Origin: Argonema galeatum A003/A1
GTDB taxonomy: Bacteria; Cyanobacteriota; Cyanobacteriia; Cyanobacteriales; Aerosakkonemataceae
Length of the DNA: 52,496 bases
Direction of reading: 5' to 3'
NCBI RefSeq assembly: GCF_023333595.1
Contig: NZ_JAIQZM010000007.1
Span: forward strand, 131,267 to 183,762
The position numbers and the translations under genes were made by a program. Numbering within the stretch: the first letter of the stretch is position 1; every line of letters starts with the position of its first letter. This document shows, in pieces, positions 35,457-44,008 of the stretch. The notes beneath the pieces are model-generated. The model was not told where the DNA came from, did no database searches, and saw nothing but the letters and a program-made list of their open reading frames with translations.

Positions 35457-37172
35457 CTACTTCTCAACTTTTTTTAATTTGACAAAAATGTCGAAGCGTG
35501 TGCTGCGGGCGTCGCTGATGGCGGTGGTGATACCAACTGCTTGCGTCGGGAGGATCGAATTTCTGAGCATTCGTTGGGTATTGGGATCGGGGGAGAGTCG
35601 AAACAAAGAAGTTAAGACGCTGGCTGTCAAGTCGATACCGAGACGATCGATGTCCAGGAAAAAATTACCGTTGTTGGGTTTAAGCTCTAAGGGGACTATA
35701 TTTTGGAATAGCTGGCTAGAAGCTAAGGTGGCTTTGGGTTGGGGAACGATCGCATCTGTTATGTTATCGCCCAATACCAAGAAAGCTACATTATCTTTTA
35801 GCCAACCGTGGCTCATTTTTTGCCCTTGGGATGGGGAAGTAAAATTAATTACAGGTAGATCGCCAATTTTAGTTGTTTCCACTTTTAAGTTGTATTTATT
35901 GGCTAGAGCCCGGTCAAATTGCTGGAGGGATTTTTCAGCTAAGCTGCGATCGCTCGCTTTTACCATAAATACCACTCCCGCACCTGAATTGAGAGATGGC
36001 GAATCAGATGAAGATTGTTGAGGAAACGGAATCAAACACAGGGAGAACTCACCGCCCATCCAGGCTACTAAATCCCGATCTAAATCTAGATTTGAGAAAT
36101 TTTTGACCAAATTTCGCAATTCTTGGGGTTTAAATGGCGTTATCGGATTCGACTCAGCCCCTTGAACGTACTCCTGCCAAAACTGTTTTAAATTCCCACC
36201 AGACATCATCATCAATGTATCGGCTGGCAGTAGTTTGGGCATTATACCAGCTTCATTTTTGACAGCATACTTCTTCTGGCTATTCGGCTTGAGCCAGGAA
36301 ATACTCTTAAAGCGAATGCCTTCTTTTTCCAGAGTAATTGTTGTCGCTAAGCCTTGCTGCTGCTGGAGTTCGACAAAGCCTTGGGGAGAAACTTGCTGCT
36401 GAAAATTTTTGGCGACAGATGCCGCTGCGGGGATATTGACATACAATTTAGCGAAAGGTCGATCGGCTTTTATTTGCTCCAATGCTTGAGAGTAGCCGGG
36501 AGTTGTGGCCAGAGATGCACCGCCAAGATAAGTGTCGATCGCGCGATCGGTTGCTTTGGAATCGGTTGTGATGACTAAAAACCGCCGATCTAATACCGTT
36601 GCCGAATAATTCTCAGTGGATCGAACTTTAATTTCTTTGATTTGGACGCCTTTGTAGGTGCGATCGACCCAATTGCCTTGTTTGAGGGGACTGTTGGGTT
36701 GTTCTAGTAGCTTTATAGCCCGAACTGGGTCGTCGATAGGCAATACTATGACGACAGACTGCTTATCTGGTTCTGGTTTTGAGGGTTGTTGGGTGAGTTT
36801 GCCTTCCGGGGATTTTGTCTGTTGTGACAAAAAGGCAATAGTTACTTCTTTGCCAGCCCAAGACTGGATATCTTGTTGGTAATTGTAGCCATTGGGCGCG
36901 AGGAAGCGATCGCGTAAGTTGGAGAGAGTGCGATCGAAACCCGCTTGGCTTTCTTTAGTGCCAAACTCGTGCAACTGCTGCCATCGATCTGGATTCGTGG
37001 ACACAGAAAGCGCCACTAAAGCATCTTGGGGAACCACGTTAGCACCCGCAGGCAAGATCCCCGATAACTGCGCTCTCTGGCTTAGTACCCAGTAGGCAGT
37101 TGCGCCGCCACCAATCAGCAGGGCGGTGGTTCCCAAGGTTAGTAAAAGTGATGGTTTTTTTCCTTTAATCAT
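35457..37172 (-). CDS. DUF3352 domain protein (cyanobacterial, membrane-anchored)
   Basis: 571 residues. An N-terminal membrane anchor (LLLTLGTTALLIGGGATAYW, ~9-28) is followed by a large exported domain: LPAGANVVPQDALVALSVST, SWAGKEVTIAFL, LVAWMGGEFSLCLIPFP and so on. This fits the DUF3352 family, common in cyanobacteria and of unknown function; it probably sits outside the plasma membrane. No ribosome site is visible. The start codon overlaps a TCATTAG heptamer array, so its 5' leader is pure repeat. A downstream M could be the true start, but the anchor would then be shortened. Confidence 0.8.
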   Translation of the reverse strand: MIKGKKPSLLLTLGTTALLIGGGATAYWVLSQRAQLSGILPAGANVVPQDALVALSVSTNPDRWQQLHEFGTKESQAGFDRTLSNLRDRFLAPNGYNYQQDIQSWAGKEVTIAFLSQQTKSPEGKLTQQPSKPEPDKQSVVIVLPIDDPVRAIKLLEQPNSPLKQGNWVDRTYKGVQIKEIKVRSTENYSATVLDRRFLVITTDSKATDRAIDTYLGGASLATTPGYSQALEQIKADRPFAKLYVNIPAAASVAKNFQQQVSPQGFVELQQQQGLATTITLEKEGIRFKSISWLKPNSQKKYAVKNEAGIMPKLLPADTLMMMSGGNLKQFWQEYVQGAESNPITPFKPQELRNLVKNFSNLDLDRDLVAWMGGEFSLCLIPFPQQSSSDSPSLNSGAGVVFMVKASDRSLAEKSLQQFDRALANKYNLKVETTKIGDLPVINFTSPSQGQKMSHGWLKDNVAFLVLGDNITDAIVPQPKATLASSQLFQNIVPLELKPNNGNFFLDIDRLGIDLTASVLTSLFRLSPDPNTQRMLRNSILPTQAVGITTAISDARSTRFDIFVKLKKVEK

Positions 37173-37203
37173 TAGTCATTAGTCATTAGTCATTGGTCAT
37201 TGG
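37169..37203. repeat. Heptamer array TCATTAG x3 / TCATTGG x2
   Basis: Five tandem units overlap the start codon of the DUF3352 gene. On the coding strand each unit reads TGACTAA or similar and supplies repeated ATG and TGA/TAA triplets. Confidence 0.9.
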
Positions 37204-37300
37204 AAAAGGGAATATTTTAGATAAAGTAGAAGATTTATTTTTAATTGAAAATCTTCCGTTTGAAAATTTTAAATCTCAAATCTTAAATCTGAAATTCTGT

Positions 37301-38479
37301 TTACCTAATCCCTACTAACAATTTGTGATAAAGCGTATCCCGTTGTTGGTAAGGACGCCCCAGGGAACGAATAGCCGCTTGCAAAGTTTCCACTTCCATA
37401 CAAGTGCCGCCTTTTGCCCCAGCCATTGTAGTAATATGCTCCTCCATCAGCGTACCGCCAATGTCATTGCAGCCCCAAATGAGAGCTTCGGTAGCACCAG
37501 CAAGACCGAGTTTAACCCAACTAGGTTGATGGTTAATTATCCAATTGCCCAGGAAAATTCGGGCTACGGCTGTCAGTAAAAGGGCGTCTGCTAGAATGGG
37601 TTGGTCGCGTCCCACTCGCTTTTGTAAGGGTTTAGGTGCTTCTTGACCGACAAAGGGCAGTAGGATGAATTCTGATATCCTAGCTGGGTATCCCCGTTCT
37701 AAGGCAGTTTGTTGAAGGCTTCGCAATAAACTCAAATGCCACATTTGCTGTTCGGGCGTCTCTATGTGACCGGAAAGCATTGTACTGGTTGTAGGTAACC
37801 CCATCCTGTGAGCTGTGCTAACAATTTCTAACCAAGTGGCGGTGTTAATTTTTTCTGGACAGAGGATGCGCCGCACGCGATCGTCTAAAACTTCTGCCGC
37901 TGTTCCAGGCATAGAGCCTACTCCAGCATCCCGCAACTGAGCAATGACTGACTCGTAAGTTAAGTTATCTTCCCTGGCGATGAATTGCACTTCCTGGGGG
38001 GAAAAAGCGTGCAGGTGGAGTTGAGGGAATTCGTTTTTGATGCCCTTTACTATCCGCAAGTAATAAGCCAGGGAACTACCATTAAGTTTAGCTTTAAGAT
38101 TGAGTCCCCCCTGCATACAAATTTCGGTGGCATCCCGACAGACGGCATCTGTCGCTTTTTCGAGAATTTGGGCTAAATCTAACCAATATGCTCCTTCTTC
38201 ACCTTCATCGCGGCGGAAGGCGCAGAAACTACAGTGCTGTTCGCAGATATTGGTAAAATTGATATTCCGGTTGATAACGTAGGTAACGGTGTCGCCAGCT
38301 TGCCGTTGGCGGAGTTTGTCTGCTGTGGCGCGAATGGCGGCTAAAGCACCTGAATCCGTCTGCTTTAAGAGTACCGCTCCCTCTTCGGGAGAAATATCTT
38401 TGCCCGTTAGAGTGCGATCGAGAATGGCATCAACAGTTTTAATAGTCACAGTGGGTTTAGGAAAAATCTGGTTTTTCAT
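37301..38479 (-). CDS. cofH: FO synthase subunit 2 (CofH), radical SAM
   Basis: 392 residues from the ATG at 38477-38479; a TTG three bases upstream is in frame. The radical SAM motif is [15 protein letters not shown] (C-x3-C-x2-C). The regions [38 protein letters not shown] and [14 protein letters not shown] are characteristic of CofH. It joins 5-amino-6-ribitylamino-uracil and tyrosine on the path to 7,8-didemethyl-8-hydroxy-5-deazariboflavin, the antenna cofactor of cyanobacterial photolyases. The partner CofG is not in the window, which is normal for cyanobacteria. Confidence 0.92.
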   Translation of the reverse strand: MKNQIFPKPTVTIKTVDAILDRTLTGKDISPEEGAVLLKQTDSGALAAIRATADKLRQRQAGDTVTYVINRNINFTNICEQHCSFCAFRRDEGEEGAYWLDLAQILEKATDAVCRDATEICMQGGLNLKAKLNGSSLAYYLRIVKGIKNEFPQLHLHAFSPQEVQFIAREDNLTYESVIAQLRDAGVGSMPGTAAEVLDDRVRRILCPEKINTATWLEIVSTAHRMGLPTTSTMLSGHIETPEQQMWHLSLLRSLQQTALERGYPARISEFILLPFVGQEAPKPLQKRVGRDQPILADALLLTAVARIFLGNWIINHQPSWVKLGLAGATEALIWGCNDIGGTLMEEHITTMAGAKGGTCMEVETLQAAIRSLGRPYQQRDTLYHKLLVGIR

Positions 38480-38493
38480 CAATTTAGGGAAGA

Positions 38494-38626
38494 GGGGCTA
38501 GGGGCTAGAGGCTAGGGGCTAGGGGCTAGGGGGAAGAGGGGAAGAGAATTTCAGATTTGAGATGTTAGATATCAGATTCGTCAATTAAAAATAAATTTGA
38601 AATCTAAAATCTAAAATCTAAAATCT
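38494..38626. repeat. Divergent promoter region filled with heptamers
   Basis: GGGGCTA x5 (one variant GAGGCTA) at 38494-38528 and AAAATCT x3-4 at ~38600-38626, in the gap between cofH and the glycosyltransferase. TTTTGAC-type units recur at ~38739-38775. I see no other gene in 38480-38796. Confidence 0.85.
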
Positions 38627-38796
38627 GAAATTACTACAGTACTGTTCAATTCGGCTGGTGTTGAAAATATTGCTACTGACTATAACAGGACGATATCTGT
38701 ATTTACATTTTGCTGATAAAATCTCAAAAGCAGCCATTTTGACTTTTGACTTTTGAATGAGTGACTTTTGACTTGTCAGTACTTCAAGCTTGTCCA

Positions 38797-40011
38797 ATGA
38801 GTGTTAACCCAGCTAAATCAAGGCTTTCAGTTCCATCCGGTTCGTTACAGATTTCTGAATGGGTGCCTGCCTTATGTGGCACAAACGGTCACTTCCTCCG
38901 CTTTTCCCTGGTAATTCCCACATATAACGAGGGTAAAAATATCAAGCATATGGTTCAAATCTTGAGCCAGTTGCTAGATAGCGTTATCCCTGGTGACTAC
39001 GAACTGATTGTAGTGGATGATGATAGCCCCGATCGCACTTGGGAAATTGCACAATCCCTGATACCAGAATATACCCATTTGCGGGTGATGCGCCGTCAGC
39101 AGGAAAGGGGACTTTCGACGGCGGTGATTCGCGGTTGGCAGGTGGCGAGGGGACAGATTTTGGGAGTCATAGATGGCGACCTTCAGCATCCGCCGGAGGT
39201 GCTATTAAAACTTTTGGCAGAAATTGAGGGGGGTGCGGATTTGGCAGTTGCCAGTCGCAATGTAGAAGGCGGTGGCGTCAGCGAGTGGAGCTTTGTGAGG
39301 CGGTTTTTATCTCGTGGGGCTCAGATATTGGGGTTGATTATCCTGCCGGAGGTGGTAGGTCGCGTGGACGATCCGATGAGCGGCTATTTTATGGTGCGGC
39401 GTTGTGCTATTGTCGATCGGACCCTGAATCCGCTGGGTTACAAAATTCTGATTGAGGTAATCGGTCGTGGCAAAATAGGTCAGATTGCTGAAGTGGGCTA
39501 TGTGTTTCAAGAACGCCAAGAAGGTGAGAGTAAGGTTACGTGGAAACAATATGTGGAGTATCTGGGACATCTATTGAGGTTGAGATTTGACCGATGGCCT
39601 CTAGCACGGTTCTTGCGTTTTGGTATGGTGGGTTTGAGTGGAGTGTTTGTGGATATGGCCGTGCTTTATTTACTCCACGACCCCAGTACGCTCGGTTGGG
39701 CGCTGACTCGCAGTAAAATTATCTCTGCGGAAGTGGCAATTATTAATAATTTCTTGTGGAACGATGTCTGGACTTTTGGGGATATGTCCGGTCAGCAACG
39801 GGGTTGGCGCAAGCGTTTAAAGCGGTTTCTGAAGTTCAATATTGTCTGTTTGATAGGGCTGGTATTAAATGTGCTGCTGTTGAATGTGCTGTATAATTTT
39901 TGCCGGGTTAACTATTTGTTGGCAAATCTGATTGCGATCGCGGCTGTCACTTTTTGGAATTTCTGGATTAATATGAAGCTGAACTGGCGGGTGACTGAAA
40001 TTAATAATTAA
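38797..40011 (+). CDS. Glycosyltransferase family 2 fused to GtrA-like membrane domain
   Basis: 404 residues from the ATG at 38797; a GTG at 38761 lies in a repeat and is less likely. Residues ~35-260 are a GT2 domain of dolichol-phosphate-mannose-synthase type: LVIPTYNEGKNIKHMV, the DxD-like VVDDDSPDRTW, GVIDGDLQHPPEVL and the acceptor region. Residues ~275-400 are a GtrA-like domain with about four membrane helices (LRFGMVGLSGVFVDMAVLYL, NFLWNDVWTF). Such fusions transfer a sugar from a nucleotide to a lipid carrier and help to flip it. The next gene is a GT39-like enzyme that would use such lipid-linked sugars. Confidence 0.88.
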   Translation: MSVNPAKSRLSVPSGSLQISEWVPALCGTNGHFLRFSLVIPTYNEGKNIKHMVQILSQLLDSVIPGDYELIVVDDDSPDRTWEIAQSLIPEYTHLRVMRRQQERGLSTAVIRGWQVARGQILGVIDGDLQHPPEVLLKLLAEIEGGADLAVASRNVEGGGVSEWSFVRRFLSRGAQILGLIILPEVVGRVDDPMSGYFMVRRCAIVDRTLNPLGYKILIEVIGRGKIGQIAEVGYVFQERQEGESKVTWKQYVEYLGHLLRLRFDRWPLARFLRFGMVGLSGVFVDMAVLYLLHDPSTLGWALTRSKIISAEVAIINNFLWNDVWTFGDMSGQQRGWRKRLKRFLKFNIVCLIGLVLNVLLLNVLYNFCRVNYLLANLIAIAAVTFWNFWINMKLNWRVTEINN

Positions 40012-40057
40012 AAATGATGCAACATGAAAATTGCTCCTTGGGTTCACCTGCTATTTT

Positions 40058-41839
40058 ATGCGTAAGACCTCTTTAATTTTGTTGTTGTGGTTAACTGTCG
40101 GTATTGGCTTGCGCTTCACTCATCTGGAATTAAAGTCTCCCTGGACGGATGAGTTTTCTACGATGGTATTTAGCCTGGGTAACAGTTTTCGGACTGTGCC
40201 GCTAGATCGGGCGATCGCACTCGATGTTCTCATGACACCGCTGATACCCACAGATGCTGGTGTAGGAGAAGTAATTCAACATTTGCTAAGCGAGAGCAAC
40301 CATCCACCCCTTTACTTTGTTCTAGCTCACTTGTGGATGAAATTGTTTCCAGGCGATGGGGGATTGGTTTCGGTGTGGGTGGCCCGATCGCTTCCAGCTA
40401 TACTGGGTGCAGTCTCTATTCCAGCTATCTACGCACTGGGTTGCATTGCTTTTCGATCGCGCTTAGTCGGTCAATTGGCTGCGGCGATGATGGCAGTTTC
40501 TCCCTATGGCATTTTTCTGGCTCAAGAAGCCCGTCATTACACTCTGGGCATTCTTTTTGTCATTGCTTCCCTCGCCTGTCTTGTGGTAGCAGTGAGGCAC
40601 ATTTGGGAAGAGAAGTCACTGCCTTTTTGGTTCTCCTTAGCTTGGATCGCCATCAATAGTTTAGGGATTGCCAGCCATTATTTCTTCGCCTTCACTTTAT
40701 GTGCTGAAGGGATGGTTTTACTGGCATTTTGGTATTGGGAAATGAGGCATGGTAAAGAGAGGAAGAATTCCCAATCGCCAATCCAAAATCTAAAATCGTT
40801 CGTTGCGGTGACAGCTGGAACTTTAGCTGGGGGATTGGTTTGGTTGCCGGTGTGGCAGCATAGTTATAATAGCGAACTTACAGAATGGATCAAAAATAGC
40901 GATCGCATGGGATGGGAATGGCTGACTCCAATTTTTCAAGCCATCGCTGCTTGGATTACTATGCTTTCTTTGCTACCTGTGGAAGTAACAGCACTACCGA
41001 TTGTAATTGCCTCTGGGTTAGTGATGATAATTTTTTTCCTTTGGGCATTGCCTATTCTGAATCGCGGTATCCAAGAAAGTTTAACACAACCGACTACTCG
41101 CAAACCAGTTTTGCTATTGGGTGGATTTGTTTTAAGCAGTTTAGTCTTGTTTTTCAGCATTACATATTTTTGGGGAATTGACCTCACTCGCGGTGCCAGA
41201 TATAACTTTGTCTACTTCCCTGCTGTGATTGTTTTGGTAGGTGCAAGCCTCGCCCAAGAAGTCAATCGATTTTGGATTTTGGATTTTGGATTTTGGATTG
41301 ACCCTACGGATGAATCCGGGGTGACCCCCAAGCCAATGATTTCTTGGTCAAAAGTTAAAATAAAAAGAGGAAAAAACTTATTTTACCTTTTGTATTTTAA
41401 CTTTTGCATTATTTGGTTGATGGGATTTGTGAGTGCTATGACAGTTGGTTTCAATCTTGGTTATCAAAAATACTACCGCCCCGATTTATTAGTACCTGTG
41501 ATTCAACAAGTATCTAAGGCGAACGTGCTGATTGCCACAACTCATAAAACCCACGTACAAACTGGAGAAGTGATGGGATTAGGTTGGGAATTTAAACGTT
41601 TGGCTAATTCGGAAATACCTGCAACTCCCCAATTTATATTGGCTCATAAAGATAGTAAAAATTCGACTTTACCTACAATAACGCTGCAAAAAACGCTGAG
41701 TACACTGCCAAGACCTCTAGATTTGTGGCTGGTCAATTTTCATGCAACTTATGATGTAAAATCGCAAAACTGTTCTGCTAGTTCCCAATCTTTACCATTT
41801 GTCGATGGCTATGATTATCAGCTTTATCACTGCGATTGA
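40058..41839 (+). CDS. GT39-like membrane glycosyltransferase
   Basis: 593 residues from the ATG at 40058; an upstream TTG (40031) is in frame. About ten membrane helices. The first loop has the acidic LKSPWTDEFSTM and later SNHPPLYFVLAHLWMKLF, as in PMT/ArnT-type enzymes that take sugar from a polyprenyl phosphate. It follows the GT2-GtrA gene by about 46 bp, so the pair probably glycosylates an envelope component together. Two repeat-derived inserts are visible: SQSPIQNLKS (~245-255) and FWILDFGFWID (~410-420), the latter from TTTTGGA x4. Its 3' end overlaps the convergent restriction-like gene by 62 bp. Confidence 0.82.
   Translation: MRKTSLILLLWLTVGIGLRFTHLELKSPWTDEFSTMVFSLGNSFRTVPLDRAIALDVLMTPLIPTDAGVGEVIQHLLSESNHPPLYFVLAHLWMKLFPGDGGLVSVWVARSLPAILGAVSIPAIYALGCIAFRSRLVGQLAAAMMAVSPYGIFLAQEARHYTLGILFVIASLACLVVAVRHIWEEKSLPFWFSLAWIAINSLGIASHYFFAFTLCAEGMVLLAFWYWEMRHGKERKNSQSPIQNLKSFVAVTAGTLAGGLVWLPVWQHSYNSELTEWIKNSDRMGWEWLTPIFQAIAAWITMLSLLPVEVTALPIVIASGLVMIIFFLWALPILNRGIQESLTQPTTRKPVLLLGGFVLSSLVLFFSITYFWGIDLTRGARYNFVYFPAVIVLVGASLAQEVNRFWILDFGFWIDPTDESGVTPKPMISWSKVKIKRGKNLFYLLYFNFCIIWLMGFVSAMTVGFNLGYQKYYRPDLLVPVIQQVSKANVLIATTHKTHVQTGEVMGLGWEFKRLANSEIPATPQFILAHKDSKNSTLPTITLQKTLSTLPRPLDLWLVNFHATYDVKSQNCSASSQSLPFVDGYDYQLYHCD
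41270..41297. repeat. Heptamer array TTTTGGA x4 inside the GT39 gene
   Basis: Four exact TTTTGGA units within coding sequence give the aromatic run FWILDFGFWI. Copy-number change other than by three units would shift the frame. Confidence 0.9.
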
Positions 41840-42347
41840 AAAGTGCATCCAGATATGCTTCAATTATTTCTTTAATAGCTCTGGCAATATTGACCATATT
41901 ATCACGCAAAGTTATAATAAGTAAATTTTCATTAATCCAATATCGATTAGACTCCACATCTCTAAGAATCGGTAGATATGGCGAAGATGGAAAATATTTT
42001 TTAAATTCTTCATTCAATCGATGATTTAGAGCATGGTTCTGAAGTTTACTGCCAAAAGGTAACTGGCGTTGCCTACGAAGTAGAACAGAAAATTGTGCGC
42101 CATCATAATCCTTATAATTACCAGATTTATCAAATTCTCTGTTTATATAATCTTCAACAAGGACATAAATGGCATAATGGTTTGCAAATCCTGCCCGTGA
42201 TTTGGAACCACGGTTAGCTGCCCTAGTTTTAATATTAAGGTATTGAAGAAGTTCGCTTTTTTCAAATATCTCTGTTGCATCTGAACCACAACAACGCTCA
42301 AGTATAGAAACGATCTTAATTGTAAAATCATGTTTCACTGAGGGCAT
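41778..42347 (-). CDS. Putative type II restriction endonuclease, probably C-terminally truncated
   Basis: 189 residues. The start overlaps the methyltransferase gene by 20 bp, the usual arrangement for a restriction partner. The region NRGSKSRAGFANHYAIYVLVEDY resembles the N-terminal part of some type II restriction enzymes, but I cannot name the family with certainty. No complete PD-(D/E)xK motif is seen. After YLDALFN the frame enters the 3' end of the opposite glycosyltransferase gene, and the last ~20 residues are that gene's antisense. I infer that the true C-terminus was lost by a rearrangement. If so, restriction activity is probably gone. Confidence 0.5.
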   Translation of the reverse strand: MPSVKHDFTIKIVSILERCCGSDATEIFEKSELLQYLNIKTRAANRGSKSRAGFANHYAIYVLVEDYINREFDKSGNYKDYDGAQFSVLLRRQRQLPFGSKLQNHALNHRLNEEFKKYFPSSPYLPILRDVESNRYWINENLLIITLRDNMVNIARAIKEIIEAYLDALFNRSDKADNHSHRQMVKIGN

Positions 42348-43215
42348 GGAATACTTCTCCTATATCCATTTTACGATCATTTTTGAAAGCCTTCTTACGA
42401 ACGTATGTCTTTACAGGTGGATGTAAAGATTCTCCATTTATCTCTTTTAGATCTAGAACGCGACGGAGACCTATTTTGATATACTGTAACTGGCTTTCGA
42501 TGCCGATTGACCTCCGCCCAAGCCGTTTAGCGACAGCGCACGTAGTAAATGAACCACCAAATGGATCGAGTACCAAATCACCAAGATTGCTACTAGCTTT
42601 TACAATGCGTTCAAGAAGATCTTCTGGCTTTTGTGATGGATGCTCTTCATACTCAAACATACGATAGCGAACTCGCGGAAAATTCCAAACATTTCCTGGA
42701 ACTTTTGTTGTATTATATGGCGTTGGCACAGGCTTTCTATAGTCAATGAGCTTTCTTTGAGCGCCAGTTTTCGCTTCTACTTTTATGTCTTCAGAATTAA
42801 AGACATATTTTTGGGGATCTTTTACGCAATAAAGAATGGGCTCATATATAGAACCAAAATGTTTTTTAGCTTGCACTCCAGAACTATCATAATGCCATAC
42901 AATTCTGCTAAGTATATGAAGACGTTTACGCAGAAATATATCGAAGTAAGGCATAGCTTGTGTACTCGTCATTACGTAGAGACTACCAGATGGTTTAAGA
43001 ACTCTTATACATTCTTCTAACCACTGGTAAGACCACTCACTATATTCCTCGTCTGAAAACCACCGATCGTGAAAATTTGCAAACTTTTTGCCAATATTGT
43101 AAGGTGGATCTGCAAAAATAAGATCGACAGAACTATCAGGTATATATGCACGAAGTATAGTAATCGCGTCACCATGATGAATGGTATGACCATCTTTTTC
43201 AAACAAATTACTCAT
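42328..43215 (-). CDS. Type II DNA methyltransferase (N4/N6, beta class)
   Basis: 295 residues from the ATG at 43213-43215 (MSNLFEKDGHTIHHGD); an in-frame TTG at 43263 is less likely. Motif IV is IFADPPYNIG at ~45, before motif I LVLDPFGGSFTTCAVAKRLG at ~230, the beta-class order, with the target-recognition region (WHYDSSGVQAKKHFGSIYEP and KVPGNVWNFPRVRYR) between. HPSQKPEDLLERI is motif X. DPPY with this order suits adenine-N6 or cytosine-N4 methylation. All catalytic motifs are present, so it is probably active, protecting DNA from a partner that appears truncated. Confidence 0.9.
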   Translation of the reverse strand: MSNLFEKDGHTIHHGDAITILRAYIPDSSVDLIFADPPYNIGKKFANFHDRWFSDEEYSEWSYQWLEECIRVLKPSGSLYVMTSTQAMPYFDIFLRKRLHILSRIVWHYDSSGVQAKKHFGSIYEPILYCVKDPQKYVFNSEDIKVEAKTGAQRKLIDYRKPVPTPYNTTKVPGNVWNFPRVRYRMFEYEEHPSQKPEDLLERIVKASSNLGDLVLDPFGGSFTTCAVAKRLGRRSIGIESQLQYIKIGLRRVLDLKEINGESLHPPVKTYVRKKAFKNDRKMDIGEVFHALSET

Positions 43216-43290
43216 AGAGCAGTACCTTAATATGTTATTGAAGGCAGAAGAAACTATTACCAAATCTCCTTTAGCGATCGCTATAGTAGT

Positions 43291-43336
43291 TAGTGGTTAG
43301 TTGTTAGTCGAAAAAACAACAACCCACTAACCACTA
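43291..43336. terminator. Hairpin from TAGTGGTTAGT repeats
   Basis: TAGTGGTTAGT (43291-43301) pairs with ACTAACCACTA (43326-43336), just after the DUF3318 stop on the other side of 43348. It could terminate the DUF3318 transcript before the methyltransferase gene. Confidence 0.5.
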
Positions 43337-43347
43337 GCTAGTAACGT

Positions 43348-43956
43348 TTATTCCCGCTTGATGGTTTCGGGGACGCCCATTGGGGAGAGTCCTGCGATCG
43401 CTCTCAAATTTTGGCAGCGCAATAATTCGATAAAATTCAAGCTGGGACGCGCTTCAATTTTGGCTAGGGTTTCGATCGCCAAAAGCAGGTGCTGGGCTGC
43501 TTCTACTTCCGAGTAGCCGCGCCGTTGCGCTATTTTGATTGCAGCTTCATCCGCATCTAACTGAGACTGGGAACTGCGAGTGCTGCGCCAGATTTGGGTG
43601 GTAGCAAGGGCAGTTAATCCACCCGCGACTATCACACCCACCGCATCCCCCTGTACGAGTTCCACCATTGCGCCCAAAAATCCGGCTACTGTGACGCCTT
43701 GGTACAAATCCGGCTTAAACCACTTGATTCCAGTCAACCAACTAATTGTCTGCAATAGGATTAAATCGCGCTGCGGTCTGGTTAATCTACCCCACAAGTC
43801 AAAATTAATCCAAATCGGTCTTTCCCCAGACCAGGGTAGGGGAAACTGGGTATCAACTACTTTTGCCTGTTCCGGTTTGCTAATAATTTTCGTCATCATG
43901 CGACCGGAGGCAGGCATGATATCCAAAAGGCGACGAATTTCAGAAGTTGGCTCCAT
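43348..43956 (-). CDS. DUF3318 domain protein
   Basis: 202 residues. The N-terminus MEPTSEIRRLLDIMPASGRM and WINFDLWGRLTRPQRDLILL match the cyanobacterial DUF3318 family. Two membrane helices are likely in the middle (GVTVAGFLGAMVEL, GVIVAGGLTALATT). The function is unknown. A GGGGCTA array lies immediately upstream, leaving no clear ribosome site. Confidence 0.85.
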   Translation of the reverse strand: MEPTSEIRRLLDIMPASGRMMTKIISKPEQAKVVDTQFPLPWSGERPIWINFDLWGRLTRPQRDLILLQTISWLTGIKWFKPDLYQGVTVAGFLGAMVELVQGDAVGVIVAGGLTALATTQIWRSTRSSQSQLDADEAAIKIAQRRGYSEVEAAQHLLLAIETLAKIEARPSLNFIELLRCQNLRAIAGLSPMGVPETIKRE

Positions 43957-43965
43957 ACAATCAGA

Positions 43966-43993
43966 GGGGCTAGGGGCTAGGGGCTAGGGACTA
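43966..43993. repeat. Heptamer array GGGGCTA x3 / GGGACTA x1
   Basis: Four units between DUF3318 and the nucleoside transporter, same family as 5053, 6755 and 38494. Confidence 0.9.
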
Positions 43994-44008
43994 GGGAAAA
44001 CCCAATGT

